Source of the DNA: Bimastos eiseni
Lineage: Eukaryota; Annelida; Clitellata; Crassiclitellata; Lumbricidae
Length of the DNA stretch: 64,000 bases
Reading direction: 5' to 3'
Assembly (NCBI GenBank): GCA_959347315.1
Contig: OY365807.1
Span: 59,643,384 to 59,707,383 of the forward strand
Position 1 is the stretch's first letter, and each line of letters opens with the position of its first letter. The notes beneath the pieces are model-generated. The model made no database searches and was not told where the DNA came from. It worked only from the letters and a program-made list of their open reading frames with translations. Positions 22,440 to 34,275 of the stretch are shown piece by piece. Made by a program: the position numbers and the translations under genes.

Positions 22440-24570
22440 TGGATTGATCAAATAGTCAAGAATTCGCGCAATCTTTTTTAAAGGTACCGAGATTATTTAA
22501 GGAACGTATTTCCTCTGGTAGGTTGTTCCAAGCCTTAGGGCCGAAGTATCTAATTGAAAACATTCGTGTATTTGTTTTGGAAAGCACAGGTCTGCACTTG
22601 TCGGAGGATCGTATAATGTACGGGTTTATAACAGAAAGGGAGGAGAAGTAGTTATTGAACACAACGGGTTGTTGTCTGAATATATTTAAACATGAATTCA
22701 AGAGTTTGGCAATTGGTCGTCTGCTCAATATTCAAAGTAACACGTTCTTTACCAATGGGTTGAGATGAAGCAAGGCAGTGGCTACCATTGATCATGCGGA
22801 GAGCTCTCTTCTGTAAAATACTAAGGTGTCTTAATCTCGAGGGATAGTTTGAAGCCCAGATGATGTTAGAGTACGCTAAGTGATGGTGGATCATCGTGTA
22901 GTATAGGCTTAATCACATATTGGGTGGAATTAGGTGCATGACCCTAGCCAATATTCCTAATTTTATTGCAATTTTAGTTTAAATGTGTCGTGCATGATCA
23001 TTCCGTGTAGGGTGTTGATCAATTTGAACACCCAAGAACTTGGTCGTTACGACTTTCGGTATTGGTATGTTATTTAAATTGAGCGTTCCTTAGATTTGAG
23101 GCATCTGTTTTCGATGGGAGCTAAATAAAATGTAGCTTGTCTTAGTGACATTTAATGAGAACTGCTTTGATTAGAACCAGTTACTAACATGCTCCAGTTC
23201 ATGATTAACTATTACAAATAATTTTTCGTAGGATTTATAGGAAGCAAAGATATTTGTGTCGTCAGCAAAAAGCAAAAATTGGAGTATGGAAGAGACATTA
23301 GGCAAATCATTAATGAAAATTAAGAACAGTAAGGGCCCAAGATGGAGCCTTGCGGAATTCCATATTTTAGTAGCCTGAGCGATGATATAAAGCCATTATA
23401 TTTTACTTGCTGGTATCGATGGGAAAGGTAACTTTTGAACCAATTAAGTGCTATGCCACGGATACCAAGGTTTTCTAGCTTAATGAATAGGATATCAGGA
23501 TTAACTGTGTCGAAAGCTTTTGAGATATCAATGAATATGCCTAGAGAATATTCATTGCGATCCATTCCGACCCATATGCTATCCTGTATGTTAAGAAGCG
23601 ACATTACAGTGTAATGGCCCGGTTGAAAACCGTGTTGAAATGGACAGAGTATACCTTTTTTCACTGATGTCATCATAGAGACGCACACGCATAACTTTTT
23701 TTTAATAATTTCGTAAAGAGGGGTAAAATAGAAATTGGTCTATAATTAGCAACATCTTCTTTATTTCCTTGCTTAAAAATAGGTGTCACTGTAGCTATCT
23801 TTATGGGGCTAGGTACTATGCTAGTTCTCAGAGAGCAGTTAATAACATCGTTTAATGGTTTGGCAATTAGAGGTAGTAAAGGTTTAACAAGACTGGGATT
23901 TATATCATCTGGGCCCGAACTGCTGGTGGTTTTCAGTGAACGACCTAGAGCGAGTATTTCAACCATAGACTTTGGATAAATTGCAAAAGAGGATGAGCTG
24001 GAAGTGGCTAAATATGAAGTTACTGAATTAGTAGGAGGTCTAATTTTGGTCACCGAGCCCTGCGCTATAATTGTTAAGAAGGCATTAAATTTTTCAGCGA
24101 TTTGCTCTCCGTTAGTGATCATGGACTCATTGCAAGTTAAACATTTAATTAATGAATCTGTAGTCTTTACTTTTATTATTGATTTAATAGTAGATCAGGT
24201 TTGTTTTAAATCGTTCTTATATTTAGCAAATTCTAACAAATTGAAATTCTTTTCTGCTTTCCTACATAGCGCTTTGATGCAATGTATTTGTAAACTGTAA
24301 ACTTGTTTCTGTTGATTAATGAAGGCTACTTAATAAAGGTTAAGTAAAGTTTGTTTCTAGTTTTCGAAGATTTATGGAGTGCACGTGACATCCATGGTTG
24401 CTTGAATGTTCTTGTTGATTTTATCTAACTGGGCTTAAGGGGAAAGGCAAGGTCATTATATTTCTTTAAACTTAGGACAAAAGGATTCATATGCTGAAGA
24501 GGGTTCCTCGTTGTTTCAGGAGTCAGTAATACCCGACCAATCGCAATTAGATAGAAGCTCTTCGAAGTGA
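22440..24570 (-). mobile_element. LINE copy B, same family as copy A, inverted and decayed
   Basis: On the - strand from about 24570 downwards come a pre-RT linker ('ITNGEQIAEKFN' near 24120), 'SSSGPDDINPSLVKPLL' (about 23910), 'KIATVTPIFKQGNKEDVANYRPISILP' in two pieces (about 23800-23720), then 'QHGFQPGHYTV' and 'IDISKAFDTVNPD' (about 23500). 'YGIPQGSILGP' follows (about 23360), then 'NIIWASNYPSRLRHLSILQKR' in the thumb region (about 22850) and a C-terminal 'FGPKAWNNLPEEIRSLN' (about 22540). Frame breaks occur between 23690 and 23670, after 'SILGP', and near 22650. There is no endonuclease. It is dead. Confidence 0.87.
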
Positions 24571-24657
24571 GTTTTGGACTTGAGATCAAAGCGGCGATCA
24601 AGTTAGGCTATCGGTTGGGGTCTTCCATGTTATTACCTAATTATCAATCCAAGTTTG

Positions 24658-24840
24658 GACTGGGTCTGTCCGTCTGTGCGTCCGTCTGTGCGTCCGTCTG
24701 TCCGTCCGTCTGTCCGTCCGTCCGTCCGTCGGTACGTCCGTCCGTCCGTGCGTCTGTCTGCCAGTCTGTCCATCTGTGCGTCCGTCTGTCTGTCTGTACG
24801 TCCGTCTGTCTGTACGTCCGTATGTCTGTCTGCTTGTCTC
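24658..24840 (+). repeat. (TCCG)n/(TCTG)n microsatellite
   Basis: GTCCGTCTGTCCGTCCG-type tetranucleotide repeats. Open frames on both strands are artefacts of the repeat. Confidence 0.93.
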
Positions 24841-25013
24841 CTTCATTTCCCTCCATTTATTTGTCAAAATGAATCGATGATGAATTTTTTCTGAAAGTCA
24901 AAACGAAATCTATCGATGTCTTATTCAGACTTAATTTTGGGAAATGCACTCGTCGTCATGGATACCATTGTCATGGTTACGCACGGCGCCTGACAAAGAA
25001 AGTGACATGATGC

Positions 25014-25015
<2 letters not shown>

Positions 25016-25063
<48 letters not shown>

Positions 25064-25107
25064 GCACACACGCACACATACACACACACACACACAAACA
25101 CACACAA
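25016..25107 (+). repeat. (CA)n microsatellite
   Basis: About 45 nearly pure CA dinucleotides with a few CG and TA interruptions. Confidence 0.95.
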
Positions 25108-26218
25108 GTGGCAGCTCGCGTTACATATACTAAGCAGTATAAATGCTGTACATGCTGTGTATGTTAGCTTATGTGCACAAGTCTGCCATACCTAAAATGT
25201 ATTTCTTTTACGAATGGACGGTTTTACAGATACAGAGTAGAGTTGGAAATCGTTAGCATAGTCTGGTGGGTATGTACTTTGTACGCATCAGTGTCTATAC
25301 ACAATTCCGTTTATGCATTTCCTCACTTTTAGAGCTATTCACTCGAAACCATCGCCGTTAAAAGCGAGTTGGTGGGAATGCAGAGAGTTAGGCGTATCAG
25401 GGGAAGAAGATGGGTTAGGATGATGAAGAGGGTCAGGAAAGAAAGCGCAGGATTGTTGAGGAGGAGGAAGTCGTAGGGAAGGACTATAGAGTAGGGGAAA
25501 GGAGATGTATGACGATGAGTGCATGATAAAGTGGAGAAGAGGGTGAGGAGTGTGAAAAGGAGGACGGGGTGGAAGGAGGAAGCGGTTAGGATGGGGTGAG
25601 AGGTAGGATAAGGGAAGAAAGTTTGGGAAAGGTGAGTGAGAACAAAAGGTAGTGAAAAGAAATGAGAGAAGTCGGAGAACGAGAAGCGGATTTAGAGATG
25701 AGGAGGAGGAATTAGATTGAGGAACGGTGAATGAAACGTAATGAATTGGTGGGAAGAGATGATGCCAGGAATAAGAAGAAGAAGAAGAAGGTAGGAAGGT
25801 GAGTAAGGATGAACACTAAGGAATAGGAAGAGAAGGAAAAGTTGCAGATACATACATGTACATCTAGATCAGATGTGTGTCTGTTTGTCCGTTTATTCAT
25901 TTGCCCTCGTGTCCACCTTTTCACTCGAAACGCTCGCCGTTCACTAGGAGAACACCTGCGGCACCTAGTAGAGGGGTTGTTAAACACGCGGGCGCCGTTC
26001 TCCTGCTCTCTAAGGCCAAAAACCTGTCGCAACGCCGGGTACCCCAGCGAGTAAATTATATGTACAGAAATGAATATGAATGAATGAATTCCTTACTGTT
26101 ACTATGTAAAGCAGTTGACACTTGGATTAAGTGACGATGTATATTGACTCAATACGCATTGTTTAGCTAGATGTCAAATACAGATGATGTGTGTTTATAC
26201 AAACTGATTTGTACATAT
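25108..26218. other. No gene recognised; purine-biased middle
   Basis: 25330-25830 is mildly purine-rich (GGAAGAAG, GAGGAGGA). The segment TTCACTCGAAAC...TCGCCGTT occurs twice (about 25337 and 25919), suggesting a dispersed repeat. No domain is recognised. Confidence 0.4.
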
Positions 26219-26628
26219 TGTTAGGAGATCGTGTCTGCGTCCTTCATATCTGCGTAGTGTCTTGTATATAGAGTGACTAATATGCATACATATATAGCAC
26301 GCGTACTGTTAGATAAATATCTTACTGGGCGCTCTTATATATCAGAGTCTGTAGTGTCTATAGTCTACAGTGTGGCACTTTGGGCCTAAAATATAGGAAG
26401 GGCACGATTAGCGGTACAGGGCGTACGGGTTCGATTGTCTATAAGAAGCCGGTGCCAGAACGTCGCAGAGCTCTGACAGACTTCTGAACGACTGCGTTGA
26501 GGCCCGTTGCTTTCTCGTCTTAGTTAGTTAAGTAAGGACTGTCAGACGTTTGGCTGAATTCCGTGCTTAAAGACAACATTAGCTCTTTGTTCCGAGCCGA
26601 ATTATGCCGACCGAGTATTATCTTAACA
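26219..26628. mobile_element. Probable solo LTR, 410 bp
   Basis: The stretch starts TGTTAGGAGATC and ends TATTATCTTAACA, the TG...CA border with short inverted ends TGTTA/TAACA expected of a long terminal repeat. ATAT flanks it on both sides (26215-26218 and 26629-26632), but the right flank is AT-rich so that duplication is weak support. A TATAAG at about 26441 could be its TATA box. No second copy or internal coding region is present in the window. The orientation is uncertain. Confidence 0.5.
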
Positions 26629-26734
26629 ATATATACAAGAATCATTATTTTCGTTCACCTCTATACATATTATATATATATATATACACGTATATGATAT
26701 ATATATATATATTGCCTTTTTCTATTACGGATTA

Positions 26735-26870
26735 CCTTCCTCTTCTTCTCCTCCCCTCCTTCTCTACCACCTCCTCCTCTTCCTCCCATGTCTCCTCCTC
26801 TTCCCCTCCTCTTCCTCCTCTTCCTCCTCTTCCGCCTCCCCAACACCTTCTTCTCCTCCTCCTCCTTCTC
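26735..26870 (+). repeat. CT-rich (TCCTCC)n tract
   Basis: TCCTCCTCTTCC-type repeats, preceded by (TA) runs at 26668-26712. No gene is seen between here and the CAGA array. Confidence 0.85.
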
Positions 26871-27029
26871 TGTGTGTATGCGATGTGCGCACGCGCCGAA
26901 GAGGCGACTTCCGCTCTAAATGTCTTAGCCGAGCCTCGTTCTGGTTTATATGAGCCTCGTTCTGAGGTCGAACGTCGCTTAATCCGCTTCCGGTAACCGA
27001 CTTGGATTAGCAAAGACGTGCGCAACCAC

Positions 27030-27253
27030 AGGCAGACAGACAGACAGACAGACAGACAGACACAGGCAGACAGGCAGACAGACAGACAGACAGGCAGACA
27101 GAGAGACAGACAGACAGACAGGCAGACAGACAGACAGACACAGGCAGACAGACACAGGCAGACAGACAGACAGACAGACATACAGACACAGGCAGACAGA
27201 CACAGGCAGACAGACAGACAGACAGACAGACACAGACAGACAGACAGACAGAC

Positions 27254-27284
<31 letters not shown>

Positions 27285-27931
27285 CAGGCAGACAGACAGA
27301 CAGGCAGACAGACAGGCAGACAGACAGACAGACAGGCAGACAGACAGACAGACAGACAGACAGGCAGACAGGCAGACAGACAGGCAGGCAGGCAGACAGA
27401 CAGACAGACAGACAGACAGGCAGACAGGCAGACAGACAGACAGGCAGACAGACAGGCAGGCAGGCAGGCAGACAGACAGACAGACAGGCAGACAGACAGA
27501 CAGACAGGCAGACAGACAGACAGACAGACAGGCAGGCAGACAGGCAGGCAGACAGACAGACAGACAGACAGGCAGACAGACAGACAGACAGACAGACAGG
27601 CAGACAGACAGACAGACAGGCAGGCAGACAGGCAGACAGACAGACAGGCAGACAGACAGACAGACACAGACAGACAGACACAGGCAGACAGACAGACAGA
27701 CAGACAGACACAGGCAGACAGACACAGGCAGACAGACAGACAGGCAGACAGACAGACAGACACAGACAGACAGACACAGGCAGACAGACAGACAGACAGA
27801 CAGACACAGGCAGACAGACACAGGCAGACAGACAGACAGACAGACATACAGACACAGGCAGACAGACACAGGCAGACAGACAGACAGACAGACAGACAGG
27901 CAGACAGACACAGACAGACAGACAGACAGAC

Positions 27932-27962
<31 letters not shown>

Positions 27963-28037
27963 GGCAGACAGACAGACAGGCAGGCAGACAGACAGAAAGA
28001 CAGACAGACAGACAGACAGACAGGCAGACAGACAGGC

Positions 28038-28070
<33 letters not shown>

Positions 28071-28532
28071 GGCAGACAGGCAGACAGACAGACAGGCAGA
28101 CAGACAGACAGACAGGCAGACAGACAGACAGACAGACAGACAGACAGGCAGACAGACAGACAGACAGACAGACAGGCAGACAGGCAGGCAGACAGACAGA
28201 CAGACAGACAGGCAGACAGACAGACAGACAGGCAGACAGACAGACAGACAGACAGACAGGCAGGCAGACAGACAGACAGACAGACAGGCAGACAGACAGA
28301 CAGACAGGCAGACAGACAGACAGACAGACAGGCAGACAGACAGACAGACAGACAGACAGGCAGACAGGCAGACAGACAGGCAGACAGGCAGGCAGACAGA
28401 CAGACAGACAGGCAGACAGGCAGGCAGACAGGCAGGCAGACAGACAGACAGACAGACAGGCAGACAGACAGACAGACAGGCAGACAGACAGGCAGACAGA
28501 CAGACAGACAGGCAGACAGACAGACAGCTAAG
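27030..28532 (+). repeat. 1.5-kb (CAGA)n/(CAGG)n array
   Basis: Continuous CAGACAGACAGG tetranucleotide repeat with CAGACACAGG variants concentrated at 27060-27320 and 27660-27960. A block of about 615 bases (CACAGG-rich pattern) seems duplicated within it. The frames of about 500 residues on both strands (Thr-Asp-Arg-Gln; Cys-Leu-Ser-Val) arise because a 4-base unit without stops keeps all frames open. Confidence 0.97.
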
Positions 28533-28734
28533 AGAGAGGAGGACGGACGAGGGAATGAAGCATGGTTTGAATGAAAGAGAGAAAGGCATGAAGCAATTGA
28601 GTATGATTGTCTTTCCTCAAACGATGGGAAACAGACTTAGAGCTACAAACCGAGAAACGGACAGAGACACAGAGTGAGCCTAGCGAGGCAAACAGAGTAA
28701 CATACGTAGACCACTCTTCAGTCTGTGCAAACCG

Positions 28735-29012
28735 CCACCATCACCACCGCCGCCACCGTCGCCATCGCCACCGCCGCCACCGTCGCCATCGTCATCGTCA
28801 TCGTCATTGTCATCGTCATCGTCGTCATCATCATCACCAACATCAACGTCGTCTTCATCATCAACAACATCAACATCATCTTCATCATCATCATCTTCAT
28901 CATCATCGTCGTCGTCACCGCCACCGCCGTCATCGTCATCGTCATCGTCATCGTCGTCGTCGTCATCATCGTCATCAACAACATCAACATCATTTTCATC
29001 ATCAACTAAGTT
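28735..29012 (+). repeat. Trinucleotide (CAT/CGT/CAC/CGC) array
   Basis: CATCGTCATCATCATC- and CCGCCACCGTCGCC-type repeats. All frames are open and low-complexity. It directly abuts the mariner fragment. Confidence 0.92.
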
Positions 29013-29400
29013 TTAAGATGACAACAGCCTTTTTGCACCAAACATGGTTCATGGCGCGTGAACTCATCGATCAGACGTGTTTTGAGTTTGTCGACGTTAG
29101 CTATTCTGGAGCGGTAAACCTTTTCCTGTGGCACACTCCATAAATTATGCTATAGTCGACTGGGTTAAGATCCGGTTAGTTCGGCGGCCACAGTATTGGA
29201 GGGATGAAGTTGGGGTCTCTCGCTCCAGGAAAGAGACGGTGTCGCGAGCTCGATACGCCGGAGCGCCATCCTGTTGAAAGACAAAACCTCGCCCTATGAT
29301 ATCCGGCGTATGTTTGGCAGTAGCTTCTCCATGGGCAAGAAGGTTGTCGCGATAGTATGACCCATTCACTTTGACACCTGGCTCGATTAAATGGAGTTCA
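29013..29400 (-). pseudogene. Tc1/mariner-type transposase C-terminal fragment
   Basis: On the - strand the frame at 29369-29145 reads 'NGSYYRDNLLAH' and 'FQQDGAPAYRARDTVSFL'. The second is the canonical QQDGAPAH-like motif carrying the second catalytic aspartate of mariner transposases, followed by a degraded 'LWPPNSPDLNPVDY'-like region. The expected downstream 'Q..VY' continuation appears in shifted frames to about 29013. Frameshifts and the missing N-terminal half make it non-functional. It stops at the trinucleotide array. Confidence 0.8.
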
Positions 29401-29488
29401 GTGCAGCCAAGTAATAAAATTTAAGTGTTATAAAAAATATTAAATCTGTATTTAACAAGGTAGTGTGGTGATATGAATAAGGTGAGGT

Positions 29489-29685
29489 GGAAAATTTATA
29501 TATAGAATGAAATTTCAGCCGTTTTTCCATCTACCTACCAAAAGTTATTTAAATAGGTGGAAATTTGACGATGTTCTGACAAAAACAATTTTGCTTGATT
29601 TTTAGATACGGTGTATATATATATATATACTTTTGGTAGGTAGATGGAAAAACGGCTGAAATTTCATTCTATATATAAATTTTCC
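29489..29685. repeat. Perfect 57-bp inverted repeat (hairpin), 83-bp spacer
   Basis: 29489-29545 and 29629-29685 are exact reverse complements over 57 bases (arm ends GGAAAATTTATATATAG and CTACCTACCAAAAGT). The spacer is AT-rich and ends in a (TA) run. It could be a foldback element remnant or an inverted duplication made at a replication fork. Confidence 0.9.
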
Positions 29686-29689
29686 ATAT

Positions 29690-30227
29690 ATATATATATA
29701 TTTGTATAGTGGGAATTCAATCAATTTGAATATATTGCTGCTGTCGTTCGATGTTGCTCTGTTCATCGCCAAAAAGTATGAGAGTGAGTAGAGGTTCAAA
29801 CAGACAGAGTCATCGACACGATTCGACAGACAAAGAGACCAGGGCGATCCCGGGGGTGGGGAGTTCGAGGAGGACAAGTCCCCCACTTTTTGCAGAGAGG
29901 GGACAATTTACGCATGTGTTCCCACATTTCTTACTCCTCTCATTGGGTGCCTCCCTCCATCAGTTAAGCGAGATCGTCGCCTCTGAAAGAGACGGAGACA
30001 GATGTGATGTGATTGCTTGGATTGGTTGGCTATATAGACTTTTGCAGCGTATTGGATGAATGACTGTCTCTGGCTCAACTGAAACTCACACAGACCAGCA
30101 GCGATACAGCCTTGCAATGGTCCATGCGTGTCATGGTGACGGATTACTATAATTATATTATTATAATCACACTTGCAGATTATATATGCAGACACACATA
30201 TACAGCACACGACGGCCTACATACATA
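29690..30227. other. No gene recognised
   Basis: Unique sequence. Short frames on both strands show no domain. Confidence 0.4.
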
Positions 30228-30530
30228 CAGGCTGTCCTATTAAAAAAGTAACCGGTTTTCAGTCAAGTAACCTGGACGGTTTTCATAATAGACCTATTTC
30301 AGCCAAACGTAGAAATTACGAAATTAAATTTTACAGACGTAAAATGAATTCATATTTGCCTATGAATTCGAAAGGGAATAAATATATCAAGCTGAACAAA
30401 AGTTATATCACTTTTACTGAGGGCAAGCACGGTTTATGATGGTGGAGAAAAAACATTTAGGCAAACATAAGAAAAAGTGACAAAACAAACTATTTTATGA
30501 AGTCACATCTCATGTAATTGTTATGAAACA
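30228..30530 (+). mobile_element. Dispersed repeat with mariner-like end (copy 2)
   Basis: It starts ACAGGCTGTCCTATTAAAAA and carries AACAAAAGTTATATCACTTT (30397-30416), as at 22062-22335. Both copies end in a stretch with GAAGTCAC. It could be the end of the element whose transposase fragment lies at 29013-29400, but this is not shown. Confidence 0.5.
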
Positions 30531-31169
30531 AACTTCGTAATTAGCATTATTGAGAAAGAAGCAGGGAATCAGCGTATGCGGACGTCACTTTGACGTCATC
30601 TAGTGAGCAGTCTACCAATTTTGGTAAATAAACAACTTCCCGACTAATTATTTTATGATAATATTTGTAAGAAAATAAAAATTGGCAAGGTGTCAATGAC
30701 AGATAAAATGTGTTTGTAGACACTTCATGGGCATTGTCTTATAGTTAAGGCTATAATCAAAGCTTACTCTGATAAACATTGGAAGCTGAGCATCGTTAGA
30801 AGATATGCCGCCACGTTAATGATATATTTTTCATTGAACGGCCAGCGTGGAACGTCGCAAGGGCAGCGAAAGCCCGAAATCTGTCTGTACTACAACAAAC
30901 ATCTAGCGTTTTGACAAGCTTATTTGCTCACAGGAAATCGACATTAGAAATCATCTCAGCATAAGCCTACACAGAAATCATCGCAGTAGGCCTACTCAGC
31001 GAATTTCATCAGAGTTGAACATGAGCCACACGCTTGACAGAAGAATTGTCAAAGAAGATCCTAATCTCACCGTCTTTTGTCATATCTCTGGGCACATTAA
31101 CACCGATGCTATGGCCCATTGGAACCCGCTTGGCTTATCACGTGTGGGGAGCTCATGCATTTCTCACTC
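30531..31169. other. No gene recognised
   Basis: AT-rich unique sequence without coding signal. Confidence 0.4.
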
Positions 31170-31428
31170 CTATTTTTTCTTCCACCTCTTTTTTCTATTC
31201 CTCCTCCTACCTCCTCTTCCTTATCCTCCCCTCCTCCTTTTCCCCTTCCTCCTTTTCCTCACCCTTCTCCTCCTTTTCCACTTCCTCCTCTTCCTTATCG
31301 TCCTCGTCCTTATCCTCCTCTCCTCCTTTTCTCCTTCGTCCTTATCCTCCTCTCCTCCTTTTCTCCTTCCTCCTTCTCCCTATCCTTCCCCTCCTCTTTC
31401 TTCTCATCCTCCCTCCTTTTCCACTTTC
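31170..31428 (+). repeat. CT-rich tract, left part (split by the Polinton-like insertion)
   Basis: TCCTCCTTTTCC-type pyrimidine tract. It ends abruptly at 31428 and the same kind of tract resumes at 35055, on the other side of the inserted element. Confidence 0.85.
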
Positions 31429-33022
31429 AGTAGTAGTTATAGTGGTGATCCGAACGACGGGCGGAGGTCGCTCCTCCTCTTTTGCCTTACAGCGGGCTGG
31501 CAAGAGCCTTAATTGCCATTCTCGCTCGCTCATTGGTCGCTGGGCGACCTAATTAATATTCATGAGCTGGGCGTTATCGGGTGTCAATCATTTTAATCGC
31601 TTAAAAATGATACCAAACAGTCCTATAGTTGGAAATGTATTTGCCGAGATGTATAGGATCCGATTGGAGCGCCATCTGTTGAAGATTTTGTCTGTTGATG
31701 TTCGAAACAGCGGTTGAACTACTTATGTTTCGAGAATATTTTAAATCTCATTCTTTAGTTTCCCGTGATTTCAAATCTTTGATTTTTAATTATACGGAGT
31801 GAGACTTATTGAAATGTTGAATGTCGCCTTCCTTGAGAAACAGGCAAAAGTTTGATGTATTTATTGAATTATAACATTGGCTGCCGCCTCATAATAGCTA
31901 AACCTCGTTCATCCTTCAGTCCCTCTGATATAAGCCTCAACCTGGAATATTCAGGAGGGCGCCGATACGAGACAGTTCTCGTGAATAAATCAATGCCCTG
32001 AGCTTGGCTTTCGAATGACTTTGTAGAAGTTTGGAGATTCTGAATAAGTCGGTGCCCACGTTTGATGCTACGTTTGGTATGGAGCCAGTTTTCCATAGCG
32101 GACTCATACTGTAGTACCAACCCCAATCTTGGAGAGATGGGTAGGGCGACGTCTACTTTCTCCTCTGAATCTTTAATGTTTACTCTTTTTTCACCAAGCC
32201 TTCACTCACTCACTTACTCCCTCACTTACTTCTGTAGCGCTTCCTCCTTGTGTTGTATCGAACATACGATCTTTGTAGAATATGCAGCTCCAGAGAGCTC
32301 TCCGATCTAACGTACTCGATGTTAAACTTCATTTCAAAGTTAGGCTTACGAAATATTGCGCGGTCAACATTTATGTGGCGCTATATTAATTGGTCATTCT
32401 GTGGTATAAGCCTTTGCTGAGACGGGCAGGCAAGCACATAGATGGAGATATTTGATGCTGTCTGAGAAGCGTTTAATGCTTGAATTTCACGATCGTTTTA
32501 TTTTTCATAGCAGTGCTGGGAGGGCTGTAGGTGTATTTGCATAGGTAATTGGGCGGGTTTAGATGATGGATGCTTCGTAATTGGAATTGACTGACCAATG
32601 AGGACAGCAGCTGCGCTTCGTGCTCCAGCCCAGGCCCCACACTCGTTCATTCATTTGCATTTTCATATCTACACGTATGTTCTTCGGTTCCATTCGAACA
32701 ATTGCTCTCCGTTTACAGCACAACTGAACCTGAGTAGGGAATCGCGCTCTCTGGCTCATCGACCATAATATTGGCCAATTCACCCACCTAATAGGTTACC
32801 AAAGCGTATTATTAACCTATAACTAGGTTAAAATAACCAATTCATACACAAACCTAATACCTAGGTTAAAATACAGTCTAATAGGTCCGAGAAATTTCCA
32901 ATAGTTTCGATGATGAGTCACAATTCATGCACAAACCTAACCCCTAGTCAAAACGTCCACCAATAGGTCAAAAGTCACGGGAATTTCCAATAGTTTTGAT
33001 GATGAGTCAGCAGTTTCGATGA

Positions 33023-33364
33023 TCACATCGTCACCAAGTCTTCATTATCAACCCAGGAATTAAATGACTCAGGATAACCCAACCATTTCACCAGCGACTT
33101 GTTTCCCCGTTTCCTGATTATCTTTTTTATTCTAAATATTTCTTGAGCAGTCTTCTGTAGCTCCTGTTCGTAAAATGAGCTCTGTATTTCCTCACCATTG
33201 TAATCAGTAATCTTATAAGTTGGTGGATCCGTATACTGAACTTGTGCAATTGTGAACATTTCCTCAGTCCATCTAGGTGTATATCCTTTTTCAAATGTAT
33301 TGTTCTTCTTCGTTATTCTAACTTTATCACCTACCGAGAACTTAGGCTTAATGGGTTCTGGAAT
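33023..33364 (-). pseudogene. Polinton-type integrase C-terminus with chromodomain
   Basis: The - strand is open from a TGA at 33365-33367 down to the frame end at 33023. In order it encodes 'KPKFSVGDKVRITKK', then 'GYTPRWTEEMFTIAQV' (the SH3-like integrase C-terminal region), then 'YKITDYNGEEIQSSFYEQEL' and a chromodomain 'LVKWLGYPESFNSWV'. This architecture matches the F54H12.3-like integrases of Polintons/Mavericks. The catalytic core and zinc-binding N-terminus are absent, so it is a 5'-truncated remnant. The break coincides with the likely internal-deletion junction at about 33365-33390. Confidence 0.75.
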
Positions 33365-33389
33365 TCACTTCCATTTAAGTCATCCATAG

Positions 33390-33629
33390 AGCCTTTTCAT
33401 TCATTTTCAAACTAACTTTAGAGGATCAACGGATATAACAACCGGATTTTATGATACAGACGATAATCCAATCGACCCTCTTACGCTAATATCCGCTCCG
33501 TGTAGTGTCGTGTTAGATTTATCATGCAGTATATTCATCGGAAACAAGCCGTCCGTACAATTGAGAGTAGAGGATGTTGTATTAGTAGAAGTACGAAAGC
33601 GAGAAAGGCCTTTATTCATAAAGGCTTAA
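33390..33629 (+). pseudogene. Unrecognised 79-residue open frame, probably the C-terminus of a second Polinton gene
   Basis: An open frame follows a TAG at 33387-33389 and ends with TAA at 33627-33629. It lacks an ATG near its start. The composition is protein-like ('GFYDTDDNPIDPLTL', 'IFIGNKPSVQLRVEDVVLVEV'), not low-complexity. It lies 25 bases from the truncated start of the integrase remnant and on the opposite strand. That fits a deletion that joined the 3' parts of two outward-facing genes. I do not recognise the family. Confidence 0.35.
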
Positions 33630-34059
33630 TTAACAAAGTGTTAATAGATTTTCAGTGAGAAACATCATTGAAAATCTAAACCAGGATCTTAATCTCGTAT
33701 CTATTTCAGTCTTTAGAACTCATACATTTCGGTATAACCTCTGTAAAATTCTCGTCAAATGTCATTCCGTTAATGCTTCGTCGCAACATATTTCCGCCTC
33801 AACTTTTCATCTACATCCGTAATCGACCCTCGCTTGCTTACTTACTAAATTTATAAATTTCGTAAACTTCCATCAACACGTTTTCACAATTCTTGCTGAA
33901 ATCCTAACACGACAAAACCTTCAACTCAACAAGCTTCGAAATTACCTATTTATCAAAGTTCAAAATTTCTTATCGTCCAACCAACAATGTTTCTCAAACT
34001 ACAATTCAGCAATGTTTCTTACTTACTTATTGTAACTTCCAATTTCTTGAAGTTTGTTC

Positions 34060-34275
34060 AACTATGTTTCTTACTTACTTGGCAAACTTGTCCAAACTTA
34101 CCAAAGTTGTCAATTTCTTAAAATCTATTCATCAATGTTCTTACTTACTTACTTATCGAATTTTACAATTTCTTAAATCATATTCACCAATGTACCTTAC
34201 TTACTTGGCAAACTTTTCAATTACTTTAAGTATATTTATCAATGTTCTTACTTACTTATCAAGTAATTCGAAAAT
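34060..34275 (+). repeat. Tandem repeat of about 60 bp around CTTACTTACTT
   Basis: Three or four degenerate copies of a unit holding TTCTTACTTACTT, GGCAAACTT and CAATTTCTTAAA, inside the Polinton-like element. Confidence 0.65.

Noticed and set aside
26979..28589. Frames of about 370-536 residues (Cys-Leu-Ser-Val or Thr-Asp-Arg-Gln) in the CAGA array
   Set aside because: Tetranucleotide repeat without stops. All frames read open, and no protein family is suggested.
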